From assembly GCF_037042795.1 (NCBI RefSeq), contig NC_089646.1, positions 72,519,401 to 72,583,400 on the forward strand: a DNA stretch of 64,000 nucleotides, written 5' to 3'. Numbering within the stretch: the first letter of the stretch is position 1; the number at the start of each line of letters is the position of its first letter. This stretch comes from Molothrus aeneus (lineage: Eukaryota; Chordata; Aves; Passeriformes; Icteridae). The notes below the pieces were generated by a model that worked only from the letters and a program-made list of their open reading frames with translations, was not told the DNA's origin and made no database searches. A program made the position numbers and the translations under genes. Of this stretch, positions 38,271 through 50,705 are shown piece after piece.

Positions 38271-41026
38271 AAAATATTTTCTTGAATTGCTACTTGAAGT
38301 ATAATCATGCTGAATTCTCCTTTGCAAGTGGACAATGTATGGATTAAAAATATTTCCCTAAACATATCTTCCAACTCTACTCAAAGGTGAAACTGTAAAA
38401 AATTGAGAAAATTGTCCTCAAAGCATCTCAGATGTATGTCACTCAGAAGTATTTCTACAACTATAATGCAAATAATAAGCACAATAGAGTTAATCCAAGA
38501 ACTTGATTAACCATAGACATTAAAAAGGGTCTAACTATAATTTCTACATGCCACAGTGGAGAAAAGTATTTAGCATTGTGCTAATTCACTTACACTTCTG
38601 ACATTATGCATTTTCATGTATTAGAGTGAAGTGAAATGAAATGTATGCATTATGAAATTTCCTTAAGTTCTTCTGGTTTGGAGTCAGTAAATACATATAT
38701 TCCTGATCTCCTACATTCCAGATCCATGAAGATATGATTATCCATCATTAGTAAAGCACAGAATTGAGTGTCAATTTTACATTAGCTTTGTGGATTTAGG
38801 CTCAAATAAGTTTATCCACAAAAAGGCTGCTCATAAAATTTATTAAAAATATTAATTTGCAGAGTTAATGATGAGAAATATTTGTAATTTTATTTCTTCT
38901 TCCTGTTCTGAAGGGGTTAAATTTGTTCTTAGTCTTGTGTTCTTATGAATCCTTGTTGTGTAAAAAACAGAGTTTATTTCAGCTGGCAAACTGGAAAACC
39001 TGATTTTAATAAAGAGTATTCACACTGTCTGATACAATGTGTTTGATAGCCAGGCCATTTAAATATTTAGGTGGACTGTTAAATAGTGCATGGTAAAAAC
39101 CAGAAATACATCTAATCTTATCTGTTTGTCATGTTACCATGCTACTTTTTTCAATTTCCAATAAAAATAGCTAATAGGGATCACAATGGAACGTGGTAAC
39201 ATGCATGAAGAGCTAGAGCTTGTTTAAGAATTTATTGTATTTTCATTATGCTAGTAAGCATGCCAGAAGAAAAACAGATTTCATGTTTCAATCATTTTAA
39301 TTTGTTCAGATGAGTAGACTTACATAAGATATACTCCTTGCTACAATTATTATCCATAGTATTAGTTTCTTTTTTGCTTCATATAAATGAGTTGCTCATT
39401 TTAAGAAGTAGTTGACCCACATGTCTTCTTTCCCAGGGAAGCATAGTTAGTGCCTGAAGATTAAACTAAATTGATAGGCTGTGTTAAATTTGTAGTCACT
39501 GAAATATTTGTTGTTGAAAGCAGTTGTATCATCATATACATATGAGGAAATGTATAAATGTATAAATGTAATTGCCACATTGATAAGTTTCTGCTCACAA
39601 AAATAAAGTTTCTATGCAGAGCTGTGAAAAGATCAATAACTTTGTTTAAAATTGAAAAGTTATTAAATCTAGGTCATTCTGATCATCCTTAAATCTAACA
39701 AGATTTGATATCTCAGAAAAATATTAATTTACAATGTTTGCTATCAAGTCTACCAAATACTGGACTGAGGATTCTTGAGCTCTTAAAAGCCTTTGGAATA
39801 AACAAAAAGAATAAATAAGAAATTGACATATAAGCAAGAAATTTTTGAAAAAGGTCCATTTTGCAGAGTTTCCGCATTGAGTTCCTCTGCTGTTCTTAGT
39901 GACATTTCTGTACATAAATCCCCAATCTCTGCTTGTGTGTGTACTGCTATGAGGAGCACTCACCCAAAGGCAGTGTGCATTCTTCTGAAATGTGACTCTC
40001 TTAGGCAGCAGACAGTGTGAAAGTATCAGCATGCACATCCTTGTTTCCTTCACCCAAAAATAAGTAAATGCTGCAAATTTACCAGAAATAATATTGTCAT
40101 GTGAGGTTACTGCCCATCATTAAAGCTATGAATTCCATTCTGTAAATCAAACCATCAATTAGACAAACTCTAGGATGTTTCTATTTCACACCCATGTGGT
40201 GTGACCTCAGCAAGCCTTCCGGAGCTGATTTATACTTTGGTGTTGAGAGTGAATTTATTTTCCTGGACTTAACTACTCCAGCTGTCTGCCACTGGCGATA
40301 GATATGGATGACCATCATTCAACTAATTAACTGAAAGTTTCTAAGTCATTAATGAATCTTGCATTCTAAGAGGAAAGGAAAATTAATCTTCTAGGATTAA
40401 CTGATTGGATGCTTTTGCTAAGGAATTGAGCTAGCAGTTGGGGCTATATTGTAGGTTACATCATTATTTACTTCAAAATTTCATTTAAATAATTATAAGA
40501 ATGCTTTGGACTTATTAGTGAAGTATGGAAGACGTACAAGATGATAAAGAAACATTAAAAGCCCTTTGAATCGTAGTAAAGTATGAACAGAACCATAGCT
40601 GAACAGGCAGGACAGACTACCTATAGGTTTATTGTGCAGTCTTTCCTAAGATCCCAGGCTAGTAGAACGACTCAAGTATATGATAAATCCTCTGTGTATG
40701 ACTAAATAGCACAGATTTCTGGGCTCCTGAGAACTTTAATTAACTGTTTTTTACAAGGAAGGGGCCTAAGCTATCGTTTAAAAATTGAAGTCATCCTTAA
40801 GCCCTCTGCTTAATGGAAGCCTAGGGCAGAGTTTGACAGAAAATATCACAACCATTCTGATACTCTTCTTTGTCTTCAAAACTCCTGTTTTGTAGCTCTA
40901 AGTAACAAATAATGCAACATCCTGTTTCTGTATTAATTTGCTGTGTACTAATTCAGGCAGTCAGTGAGCAGTGTTTATACAGGGATGTTAACAACTACAG
41001 TTAGACGACAGCTAGAAAACTTGTGT
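38271..41026. other. AT-rich non-coding sequence, no gene seen
   Basis: A 109-codon minus-strand frame at 39,724-40,053 has no recognisable domain and overlaps a 65-codon forward frame. No retroviral protein was identifiable between the two LTRs, so the two are best treated as independent insertions. Confidence 0.5.
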
Positions 41027-41031
41027 CCAGC
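41027..41031 (+). repeat. 5-bp target-site duplication, left copy
   Basis: CCAGC precedes the LTR start TGTGGTGG and is repeated exactly at 42,106-42,110 after the LTR end. The pair defines the insertion boundaries. Confidence 0.85.
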
Positions 41032-42105
41032 TGTGGTGGTTTGACAGGAAATGTGTTTTTTGGGATGCTGTGTTTGGGCCAATGGATATGCTTTAATATT
41101 GGCATTTAACCTGGCCATTAGGACATGGGTCCGCCTCTGAGAACACGGGGTTAAAAGCAGAGCTCTCCCCTGGGAGGGTCCTCTTGGGTTTCCGGCGGGA
41201 AAGAGTTCGGGTCTCTCCCACCGGGGGGGTTCAGCCGGCCGCTTGTAGGAGCTTTTAACCCCTTTTTGGAGAATGAGAACTTTACAGATCATTGACCTCT
41301 CCTAGAAGATAGAGTGGAAGATGAGGAAGGAATGTGCAAGTGTGAGAGAGGTCTGGGCGAGTGAGAAGTAGTGGAAGAGTAGAGAAGAATCCTAGTGGGA
41401 AGAGATGATGGAGTGGCTTTTGCTGGACTCTTTTTGTACAGCCATGGACAGAACCATGTTCCTTGTGATACAGAGACTGCATTCTAGGGGGAGGCAATGG
41501 CCTCAGAACCAAGAGGGTTCAGTGTTGGTGCCCCTCGGCCCCAGGGGGTGAAAAATATGGGGGGGACAGGTGTCCCAAAGGAGAGACTGTGCCTTTTTTG
41601 GATCGGGACAAAGCATCCTTAAAAAAGACAACCCTAGAAGCAGTTCTGGTCCGTGTTCAGTGGTGAGAGCACTGGACATGAAAGGAAGAGGTCATGACGG
41701 CAGACGTACTCCGGGCAGTGCCACGAGTGACACAGAAACACACGAGGCTTCAGCTGTGTTTCCAGGGGAAGCCCATGGTACAAGAAGGACTCCACTCCTC
41801 TTGATGAACTGAGGATTGATTGTTTGAAGGGTGGTGCTGGACTAAGAGTTGGTGATTTGAGGAATAGATGCATTGTATTAGAAATTTGGTGGGGGGAGGA
41901 AGAAATGTATTTGTAAGGTTTTCATTTTCCCTGTGTGTGTGTTCCTTTTTATCTGTAGTTGTAGAGTAGTTAATAAAGTTCTGTTTTCTTTTCTTTCCTA
42001 AGTAGGAGCCTGCTTTGCTTATTCCTGGTCACATCTCACAGCAGAAACCAGGGAGAGGGTATCTTCATGGGGGCACTGGCATTGTGCCAGTGTAAAACCA
42101 TGATA
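41032..42105 (+). mobile_element. Solo LTR of an avian (passerine-type) endogenous retrovirus, 1,074 bp
   Basis: The element begins TGTGGTGGTTTGACA and ends AAAACCATGATA. The ends form an imperfect terminal inverted repeat; the last CA has apparently become TA. A perfect 5-bp duplication (CCAGC) flanks it. The interior is much richer in GC and CpG than the neighbourhood, notably at 41,131-41,245, which suggests recent insertion. A poly-A signal AATAAA lies at 41,972-41,977, followed by a T-rich stretch, fixing the plus orientation. No primer-binding site or coding region follows, so this is a solo LTR left by recombination between two LTRs. The TGTGGTGGTTTGAC start is one I associate with passerine ERVs. 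The 5-bp duplication suggests an ERVL-like class, but this is not certain. Confidence 0.88.
41972..41977 (+). promoter_or_regulatory. LTR polyadenylation signal
   Basis: AATAAA in 'gttaataaagttctgttttcttttctttcc', with a T-rich downstream element, about 130 bases before the LTR end. It would end retroviral transcripts and could also terminate host transcripts on the plus strand. Confidence 0.7.
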
Positions 42106-42110
42106 CCAGC
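42106..42110 (+). repeat. 5-bp target-site duplication, right copy
   Basis: CCAGC directly after the LTR end, identical to 41,027-41,031. Confidence 0.85.
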
Positions 42111-44705
42111 ACATAAATATACTTTACATGTGTCTTTATTGATTTAAAGCTCCTTTATCTATAGAATGCTGGGAAAAGCACTGTGGAAGTAATAGAATTA
42201 ATATTAGCTAAAATAAATTCAATAACTTGATTGCCTTCAAGATGCGAATTAGTCCTACAACACATTATTTCATGTTAATAAAATAACCAATTCTCTTTAG
42301 TTGAACTATCTCCCTTTTTGAATGAAAATTCTACATTCAGGGAGTGATACTTAAACTTAGCAGGCCATTCTTATATAATAGTTAATTTTCAGTGTAAAAG
42401 GAACATACTTCAGAGTCCACCAGGGCTACTGAGACCTTATCAGCTATCTATAAATCTAAAAGGTTCTTTGTAGCAGTAATGATTAGATAGGTAGACAAAT
42501 TAAAATTGAACTGATGGTAGCTGAAATAAGAAATAGAAAGAAAAATTATCTGAAGTGTATGACCTAAATAAAAAAAAAAGTTCCTCCCTAAAAGTTACCA
42601 CATTTAGCTGGCTTTTAGGGTCTGTACCTGTATTTTTTAAATTAAATTAAAAAATCTAGTACTTTTTGAGGTCAATAAGTAGATGTCAAAGAACTTCATA
42701 AAAGTGGGTTTTTGTTTTTTCTTTTTTAAAATGAAAATAAACTCTTTTAAAATAAATACATAATGCCAATTTCAGTTGTATTATACATTTACATGGACTT
42801 AACAAGCCAATCAGCTTCTGGCTGCCAACACCTCTAGATTTTTTATATTGCAATATAATACATCCTTTGTCATATCCAACTCATTAAATCCTTGCCTTGA
42901 AGTATAGTTTGTGATTATATTTTCATTAAGTGGCTGCTAAGATACTGCATAGAAATAATTCCTATTAGTTTTGTAGGAACCATCTGTTTTCACAAGAGGA
43001 AAAAATCAGTGCAGTGCAGTGTTGCAGTTGAAATTTAAATAGTACTACAGGTTTATTGTACAACTGTATAAACAGGATCATTTTTCAAGGTATATGCCAA
43101 TTCAAGTAAAACCTATGGACATGTAATATGAAAAAATGGCTCTTCAAGAATAAACAAAATCTCCTAATAGTAAAGAATGTGTACATTTCTTCAGCTTTGG
43201 GGAATATTCTCCACATTGGCCACATTGCTGGTGAGTTATTGAGCCTTTTATATATATGGGAAGAAAAGAAAGAAAGATAATGGGTACAGTAATGATCCTA
43301 ATAATACCACAAGCTGAATTTCAACTTCCAAGCCTCTCTTCAAAGGTAAAAGTTAGCTTCCAAAGCTTTTTAAGAGACTGCTGCCCTTTTCAAACCACAT
43401 TTTAGGTGCATCATTCTTGCTGATTTATACATGCTAAATTCTATGTGCCCTATTCTTCCTGCTCAAAGCCAAAGAAGACCGTGTAATTTCATTCTGCACC
43501 CTGGCAACCTCATTCAGTTCAGACTGGCTGAAAAGTGTTAAGGCTAATTACATGAATAGTGGCCATGGACTGAGCTGGGGATGGATAGGACCTATTGCCC
43601 GTGTCTGACACACACATATGAGATACAGGCAGACCAGTTCTCTCTCTACAAAATAGTTGAGACTCTTCCCCCTTCACTCAGAACTATTGGGATAACACAG
43701 CAGCAGAAAGCCATAGCAAGGGGAATAATGGTAGAAATCCAGGGCAGCATTTCAGACAGTGTGAAGTATCATAAGCAGAAGCACCTTTCTTGTTGGTTTT
43801 GTCTTTGTCTTTTTAAAGAGTTAATTAAAACCTTTCGATGACTCTGAATTATACATCAGCCATCCAGGACAGAAGAACTGTCACTTGAGAGAAATGTACA
43901 TAAAGCCATGTACGTTTTCCTATACATGAACACCACAATAAAATCTATGTCTAAGAGAAAGATGAAATGGCTTATATCATAACAATAAACTGGGAAAAAA
44001 AGTACTAATAAGATAGTTGACTCTTCAGTGGATGAAGATATATATGGCTATATATCCATCATCAGTTTGCAAAGAGTGAGATTGCTGAGAAATATGTACT
44101 TTGCTTAAACCCTGTTCCTTCTATTATTTGCACATCAGAATCTGTTACCACATTTTTCAGTGTTATAATAGCTTCAGGTTAAAGCCCAACTGAAGATCAA
44201 ACTGAAGGGAAATAACCCTAGTTCTTTCTGGTCACAGTTGAAATACTGTAATCTGACAATATTGAAAATCTTGCTTCTGTGGAATTATTGAAAAAAAATG
44301 CAGGTGAATTTGTCAAGACACTACACATCCAGGTAATCAATATAATTAATTAAGGATTAAACCAATAAATATTGTTAAGGACAATATTGTGTGACAGTTT
44401 TCCTGATTAGGTCTCAGATTTGCTATGACTTTTTGTACAGTTGTTCTGATATTAAAAAAACAAAAAAAAACCCACCAACAACAAAAACTATACTCCCAGC
44501 ATTTTTAAATGGACAACTTCCAGTCATGTTATCATGGAACAATTAATAACAAAGAGAATAGCAGAACATTGGACTGACCGCTGCTCTTTTTACTTAGGAA
44601 ATTTATGTTTCCCTGATTCATTACATATTTTTTAAATTTAGCTTTCAGTCTACAGTTGGCTCTGCTGTTCTACAAGTCAGACTGGTGAGAGGCATGAAGT
44701 TAGAT
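42111..44705. other. AT-rich non-coding sequence, no gene seen
   Basis: No frame above 86 codons and no recognised repeat. An A-rich tract lies at about 44,453-44,485. Confidence 0.55.
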
Positions 44706-44815
44706 GCTGTTGCCAGTTCTAACTAGTAAATAGTCTGTTATATGGTTTCGGACAAGTCTGAAAATTTCTTTGCATTTTCTCTCGGAACTTCTGATTCTCT
44801 CCAGTGTCTTTATAA
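44706..44815 (+). repeat. Possible MIR-like SINE remnant
   Basis: The stretch 'gttgccagttctaactagtaaa...atatggtttcggacaagtctgaaaatttctttgcattttctctc' aligns loosely with the MIR core (counterparts of 'tgccacttactagctgtgtgacc', 'ggcaagtcacttaacctctctgtgc' and 'tttcc'). Key words such as GGACAAGTC remain. The match is too weak to be certain. Confidence 0.35.
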
Positions 44816-44872
44816 TCAATTCTTGCCTGGTTTTGACCATATATGAACATGTAATGCCTACCTAAAGAAAAT

Positions 44873-45052
44873 GGGTGGGAGGTTTTGGGTTTTAGCTGCT
44901 GGGTTTTGGGTTTTTTTTTTTATTATTTGATTTGTTTGGCCTTTTTTTTTTGATTTAGGTTTTTTGTATTCTGTTTATTTTCTTGGGGTTTGTTTTCATG
45001 TTGGGCTTTTGTTTCTGTTATTTTTTTGGTTGGTTGGTTTAGTATTTGGTTT
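44873..45052 (+). repeat. T/G-rich low-complexity tract with G-run cluster
   Basis: From 44,873 the strand carries GGG runs at 44,873, 44,877, 44,887, 44,901 and 44,908, separated by short T-rich loops. A long tract built of T runs with GGTTT, TTGG and GGTTGGTTGG words follows. The G runs could in principle form a quadruplex with one long loop. Confidence 0.75.
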
Positions 45053-48000
45053 TGATCTTAAATGTAATGCAAGGACTTTTTAGTTTGAAATTATACTGCC
45101 TACTAACATTTTGATTTCTAGAAAGAGGCTGAGCACTTGGAAGCTACTAGAGTCATTACTTGCAGTGTTCTAACAAATTTTTTGATTTTTATATGAAACT
45201 GAAGAAGTGACAGCAGTGTCTGCAATAAGGCATTAACAGTGCTGCCTAAAGCAAACATTGCTGTTTGTACGGATGGAGAGGAATCTGCAAGCACTTGTTG
45301 GACTGAATCATTGCTCTGTGTGACTCAGCAGAGGATCACTTTAGGTATTTGTGTGTGAAGATGTTCAGCTGCAGAGCCAGTAGTTTCTCAGTGCTGAACT
45401 TTTTCTTGCAGACAGTAATGAAAATCATAATGGAAGTTAAGCCGAGGAGACCCTTTGGAAACAAAGGAAACAAAATCTAGGAAGACAACTACAAAATGGG
45501 AATCTCTGTGCAGTGATATTTGTATATTCTATGAAAATGTCCCAGTGTGATGCTACCCAGGAGATTTGAACAAAACAGGACATGTTTTACACTCTGCAAT
45601 CAGCTTCCAGTCTCCTTTCATCTACAAGCAAGGGGAGCTTGTAAATGCCAGTATCTAACTGCTCAAAAACTAGTGTTGAAAATTATTGCGTACAAGAAAC
45701 CATCTAATGTCAGTGTTAATTAGAGTCTCTAGTCATTTCTAGAAGGATTCTTCGTTCTGTTTTGTTTGCAATTTGCAAACCTATGGAAAGCAAGTCTAAA
45801 AGAGGAAGAAAAAAGGGCTATTTTGACTGTTTTCCAGTACTAAATTTTTACCAAGCAGCTTCCTTGTAGAAGCAATCTAGCTGTTATTTAAACATCTCTG
45901 GGAGTTCCAGTAAACTTGCTATCAAATATCAATTTAAGCCACCTACACTCTAAGTAAAAGCAACTAATTATGTTCAGAAAAGATAGGAAAAGTCTCTAAT
46001 AAACACACTGTTGCCTCATCAGAGAAAGGAAGGGTTGGTACATTTCTTCTCTGTAGTGCACAGCACTAAGGATTTGGAGAAATGACAGAATGATCCTAAC
46101 CTAACATACATCCTTAGGTACAAAACAAAGTATTGTTAGCATGAATTCCTCTACTTCAGTGGGCTCTGGGTCAGGGCATAAGATTTCACAACATGAGCGA
46201 AGAACTTTAGAGAAAAGGGTGAGAGAACGGGGGAGAGAACTGACCTAAAGCACAAGAGGAGAGAAACTTAATGTTCCCCCCTCTGCATGCAAGCCCTGTA
46301 CAATTTTCTTTCATGTATAAATAATAGCCATACTGCATAAAAGGTGCAAGATAGATCATCTTTAATGGCTTAAAACGGCAGCCAAAAATAGAATCTTGGG
46401 ATGCTTTTTTTTTCAGTCCTTTTAGCACATTCTAGGACAAAGCCCTTGTCAAGAGAAATAGACATTTTTGGACAAGCCAGCACATTTGTTCCCATAGCCT
46501 CAAATGGAAATTCCCAACCATCCGTGAAATCAAAGGGAAGACAGGTTCCTCCTACAAGAAGACATTTGTAATTATACTGTTAGGGATCAGCATTCTCTCT
46601 CTCTCTTTTATACTCCTACTCCTCCTATTCTTTCTTGAGATCTCTAACCAGGTCTCATTAGAAGAGAAAATCAGAGTGAGGAAAATAGACACAAAATATG
46701 CAACACTTAAACTGACTTACTTACAATATGAGAAGTCTTTTAGCTGCACAGAGAAGAGAGTTAAATCTGCGCATACTGAACAAATAATAAAAAAATTCCC
46801 AAATTGTAAATACTAAACCCCAGTTTCTATATGCACCAATTAATACAGTCAGAAACCTTATAACCTAAAAAAATACATATGCACAATATCCTCTAGACAG
46901 TTATAGCCTGCACATATTGTATTATAATTTATGTGGATTTCTTTTTTAGTCCAACTTCAGGAGATATCCCTATGAAGGACTCTTCCCTGCAGTTGAAAAC
47001 TGAATTTATTCAATGCTGACAAGACTGTTACTGTTGATTATGCTTGATACACCACAAGCCTTTAACCTTACCCGTCAGACTAATTGCACTGTGAAAAGGC
47101 AGATTGAAGGGACTTCTATGCTGTGTTTTATATCACCAAGATGGTTCAGGGGAAGCTGTACTTATCTATAGTCAGTGACACACAGAAGTTGTGGCTTCCC
47201 TGTATTCACTGAAGAGAAAAGTGCATTGTGCTACTGCCTACAGGAAGAATAAAATATCATCTGACCAAAGTTGGGTAAAATTCAGAAGTGAAAAGGACCA
47301 ACAAATTTTATAAAGAAAATAAATTCCCTACCTATGCATGAGCTGGCTGAGATGGAAGTGAGCAGCATGGGAAAGAAAAAGCATTGGGAGGACTCAGAAT
47401 GAATGAGGACTCATTTAGATTAAAGGTAGAAAAGTAGCTATTACCTTGCATTCACCTTCCACCTGTCTGTGCATGGAGTTATGCATGGCACCTTATGAAT
47501 TCCAGGATCTATGTGACTGAATAAGTCTAACAAAGGCTATAAACTTTTTCAAGTTTGTGATCCAGGGTATGGCAAAGGCAAGGTAACTGTTCCATTGGTG
47601 GGAACTAAGTTCCCTTTCAAAGGCCTGGATATGTGATAAGATTTGGAGGGCATATATTGTACATTTTACATGGAAAGTTATGCAGAATTCTCCTCACTTT
47701 CTGCACAACTAGACTCAAGAATTTCCAGAAATTAACCTAAATTAATCACTTTGAAAAGAAGAAATGCATACTCAAGGTGTTTGTCATCCTGTGAATTATG
47801 GGTAAACAACTTCAGACAGTTCCACACACAGGAAAACTTTCCTACCTTTTTACTGCCACAACCTACTCAACAGAGCATGAAATAAAGGCTAGCAGGTATT
47901 TCAGAGTGTACATGCTCCTTTCTTTCACTTTTCCCTTCACCCTCCCTCCTGCAGTCCTCCTAGATATTTTTTCTTTTATCATAAGCACAGCTCTGTCAAT

Positions 48001-48430
48001 CTGTTCCAACTCATCACTGGATCAGTACAGCTACAGTAGTTCAGTTCAGCTGTATCTAACAAGGTGTTTGCCTCTGAAGCATTAGTGGATAATTCCCATT
48101 TGCTATGGACTGCCCCAGGAAAGACAGAGATCCTGTTTTTCCTGCCTTTCAGAAATCTGTATCCTGGAAAGTTGGAAAATACACAAGAAAACCTTCATCT
48201 GCTAAAGTTTTTGGCTTTCTGTCATTTGATATGTAAGATGAATAAACAGGCTTAACATGGAATCAAGTTAAAATACTAACATCAAACACAGAAGAGGTGG
48301 TTGTGTGTCCAAATGGGCAAAAAAAACCACCAGAAGGTTTGTACAGAGCCAATAGTAAAGTGCATGGTCTAGCAAAGATAGGCAATCAGAGCAGGACAAG
48401 CAATGTCAGCTCAACTGTTTGGAAATTTTT
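45053..48430. other. AT-rich non-coding sequence, no gene seen
   Basis: A (CT)n stretch lies at about 46,594-46,608. The 95-codon forward frame at 47,798-48,085 and its neighbours have no recognisable content. Confidence 0.5.
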
Positions 48431-48444
48431 TTTCCTCTCCACAG

Positions 48445-48649
48445 ATAAAATGGAGGCACAACAATGTTTCTTCATATTTTTATTACAGGAATCCTCAAAG
48501 GTTCTGAGGGAGATAAGAACCTTACTGTCCTTCCTCTTACACCTGTGTAGCCCAATTAGACAAGAAATAGGCAATTATTATGGTTTTACTAATGCAGAAC
48601 TGAAGCCAAGTGACAAAATTTTTGATTTTTCTGAAAGTCTGCTGCAGAG
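48445..48649 (+). other. Candidate exon (splice signals plus open frame), unidentified
   Basis: A strong acceptor-like sequence, a pyrimidine tract ending CTCTCCACAG, closes at 48,444. A second one, TTTTTATTACAG, closes at 48,488. A near-consensus donor CAGAG|GTAAGG lies at 48,650. Between them one forward frame is open for the whole 205 (or 161) bases and continues upstream, with a stop two bases after the exon border. The peptide has a Leu-rich helix-like part (VLREIRTLLSFLLHL) and an acidic C-terminal part, and it matches no family I know. It may be a real exon of a gene lying mostly outside the window, a lncRNA exon or chance. Confidence 0.18.
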
Positions 48650-49539
48650 GTAAGGCAAAGAACAGAGATGCCTTGAATCACAGAATAATAATTGTATAAT
48701 GCATTGGCATCTTCCCCTGCTCTTCCAGGAAAAGGAGTAGGCGATTCAATTTGATGTTTCATCCTTCTGTTTCTTCATACAACAAAATTAATTCCCATGA
48801 TGAATTTCTGTGTTGATCCTCCTACTTCAGGTCTGATACTGTTTCAATTTAATAATTTCTTCTCTATGTGTGTTTTATTAGCTGAAGGTGTTTGTGAAAT
48901 ATCATCTTATTTTCTTGTGTAAATGCATTCAGGATTCAAAGATGACTCCTTTGTCTTTCCTTTGCCTTTGTATTATCAACTAACTTCAGGATATGATTTG
49001 AATATGGATGCTGTGATTAATTTTCATGGCATGATGAAGGAGTAAGTTTTCTAAAGTGTGAAATGACTTCTTATTGGGACCCAGATACTTTAAATCTTTC
49101 CCTGTGTCATGAAAATGTATCCTCCTTTTACAGAAAGATTTGTTTAATATACATAAAAGCTTATAGAATCCTGAAGATTTGGATTCTTACAGCCATACAT
49201 GTTATTAAACAGGCTTTGTGTGGTGATAAGTAAAAGTATTTGTGAGGGACAGAATTTTCCAGCTTTATGCAGAACAGACATTCTGATGCTTTCCAGCACC
49301 TTTATGGAACTGGTAGAAAATCAAAGAATAAAGTTCAATGAGATTAAAGTACATGGATTTACTTCCTCTTTCTCAAAGGCAGAAAATCCGTAGTTCTGGA
49401 GCTATTCGTGCCCTGGATCAACTTTCTTTGTACACCCTCCACAGACAGCAGGATTAGATCATCTGTCATGAAGATGGTCCACTTATATCCAGGTTACTTT
49501 GTAGAGTGTGGAAAGAATTATCTTTTTTAAGGCAAATCT
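48650..49539. other. AT-rich non-coding sequence, no gene seen
   Basis: No frame above 64 codons, and no repeat recognised. Confidence 0.5.
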
Positions 49540-49608
49540 AGAATAATTCCACTGAAGTCAATGTGATTTCTCTGATTTTTCTTTCCGATACGAATGAGAG
49601 CGGAATAT
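49540..49608 (+). repeat. Ancient amniote interspersed repeat fragment
   Basis: The stretch 'gaataattccactgaagtcaatgtgatttctctgattt...cgaatgagagcggaat' follows a dispersed old amniote repeat in order: 'agtaattccattgaagtcaatggagttactcctgattta', then 'aatgagagcagaatc'. I recognise the motif from reptile and bird genomes but cannot name its family with certainty. Confidence 0.55.
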
Positions 49609-50519
49609 ATCTCAGTTAAGTAAATTCTGACATCCCTGCCTTCTAAGAAGAGGTGAAATGCAAAATGTAAAGGTGAGAGACTTAATGTATTCATGTCTAA
49701 TGGTTTAATACAAATGCATAACAAGTGCATGTTCTCATAGTTATTTGCATTCATCTTATATATTTTTTAATTTCTATCACTCATATGATTTAACCAACTG
49801 AACAAGAAGCTGAGCTGAAATCTGGGTGACAACAAAATAATTTGAAGAAGAACACTCTTTTTCTCTATGGACAGCTGTCCTCTCTTTCCACACTGGAATG
49901 TTTTATTACACCTTAGAGACAGACCTGACTCACCGGTTAACACTACACAGCAAGAATAGTGAAGAAATCATGTCAAGATTGAATTTTACAGGTTTTATGT
50001 GAGAAAGTACTTACATAAGTAATTCCATTTATTTCATTGTGCTGCTGTGTGTAATCTGTTAGCTTCTTAAAATGGGTAGGTTGGTATTGGCAATAATCAG
50101 GTCACTGTATTGTTTTGCACCTGGACAGGAAAGTAGAAACTTTTGTGTCCAGATCCAAATTTTATTAAGTGTGTATGGCATTTATGCCATAAAGTGTGTG
50201 TATTTCTGACCAGTGGCACCTTCCTCTCCAAAATGCAAGTGTAGATGACTAGGAGAGGAGCTACTTTTTTGGACTTTTTCATCTGCAGAGAAATTATTTT
50301 CTCTAACCCAGAAATGAAGATCATAAGGAATTATTCCCATTTTTTCTAGGAATATTGCCAAAGTACGTGATAGAGCATTAAAAAAAAAAAAAGTTTTCTC
50401 TCTCTAAGTTTTCTTTTTCTGTGGTTGACTTTCTGAGACTCTAAAAGCAAATGTCTGATATTCTCATGGCAAAAGAATATCCCCCTGCTACAAACTCTTC
50501 ATCCTTCCAGTAAGCCACA
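49609..50519. other. AT-rich non-coding sequence, no gene seen
   Basis: No gene-like frame; minus-strand frames of 75 codons at most. Confidence 0.5.
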
Positions 50520-50705
50520 GTCATCAATAGTCACCTTGATTTCAGTGGGATGAGAAACATTGGCAAGGTAAAAAACATCTTCACTTGCATGAAACCAAAT
50601 TCTTGCTGAGCTGTACTTTAACCCATAAATAGTCCCACTAAAGTCAAGAGGAACAATTATTATGTAAAGAACTCCCAATAAGCATAGGTATCAGAGTTGG
50701 GCTTA
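50520..50705. repeat. Ancient amniote interspersed repeat remains
   Basis: Two pieces carry the hallmark words of old dispersed amniote repeats. One is 'accttgatttcagtgggatgag' (from 'cattgacttcagtgggat'). The other is 'aatagtcccactaaagtcaagaggaac', followed by 'gtatcagagttgggc' (from 'gtagtcccattgaagtcaatgggac ... ggatcgggcc'). The order suggests one element or two adjacent ones. Orientation and name are uncertain. Confidence 0.45.

Noticed and set aside
39724..40053. 109-codon minus-strand frame between the two LTRs, considered as a retroviral remnant
   Set aside because: No motif of gag, protease, reverse transcriptase, integrase or envelope can be seen.
40975..41873. Several 76-105-codon frames on both strands around 41-42 kb
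   Set aside because: They fall almost entirely within the solo LTR, which is GC-rich and non-coding.
37526..42105. Reading the two LTRs as the ends of one provirus
   Set aside because: They are different in sequence and length, the second has its own target duplication, and the DNA between has no retroviral coding sequence.
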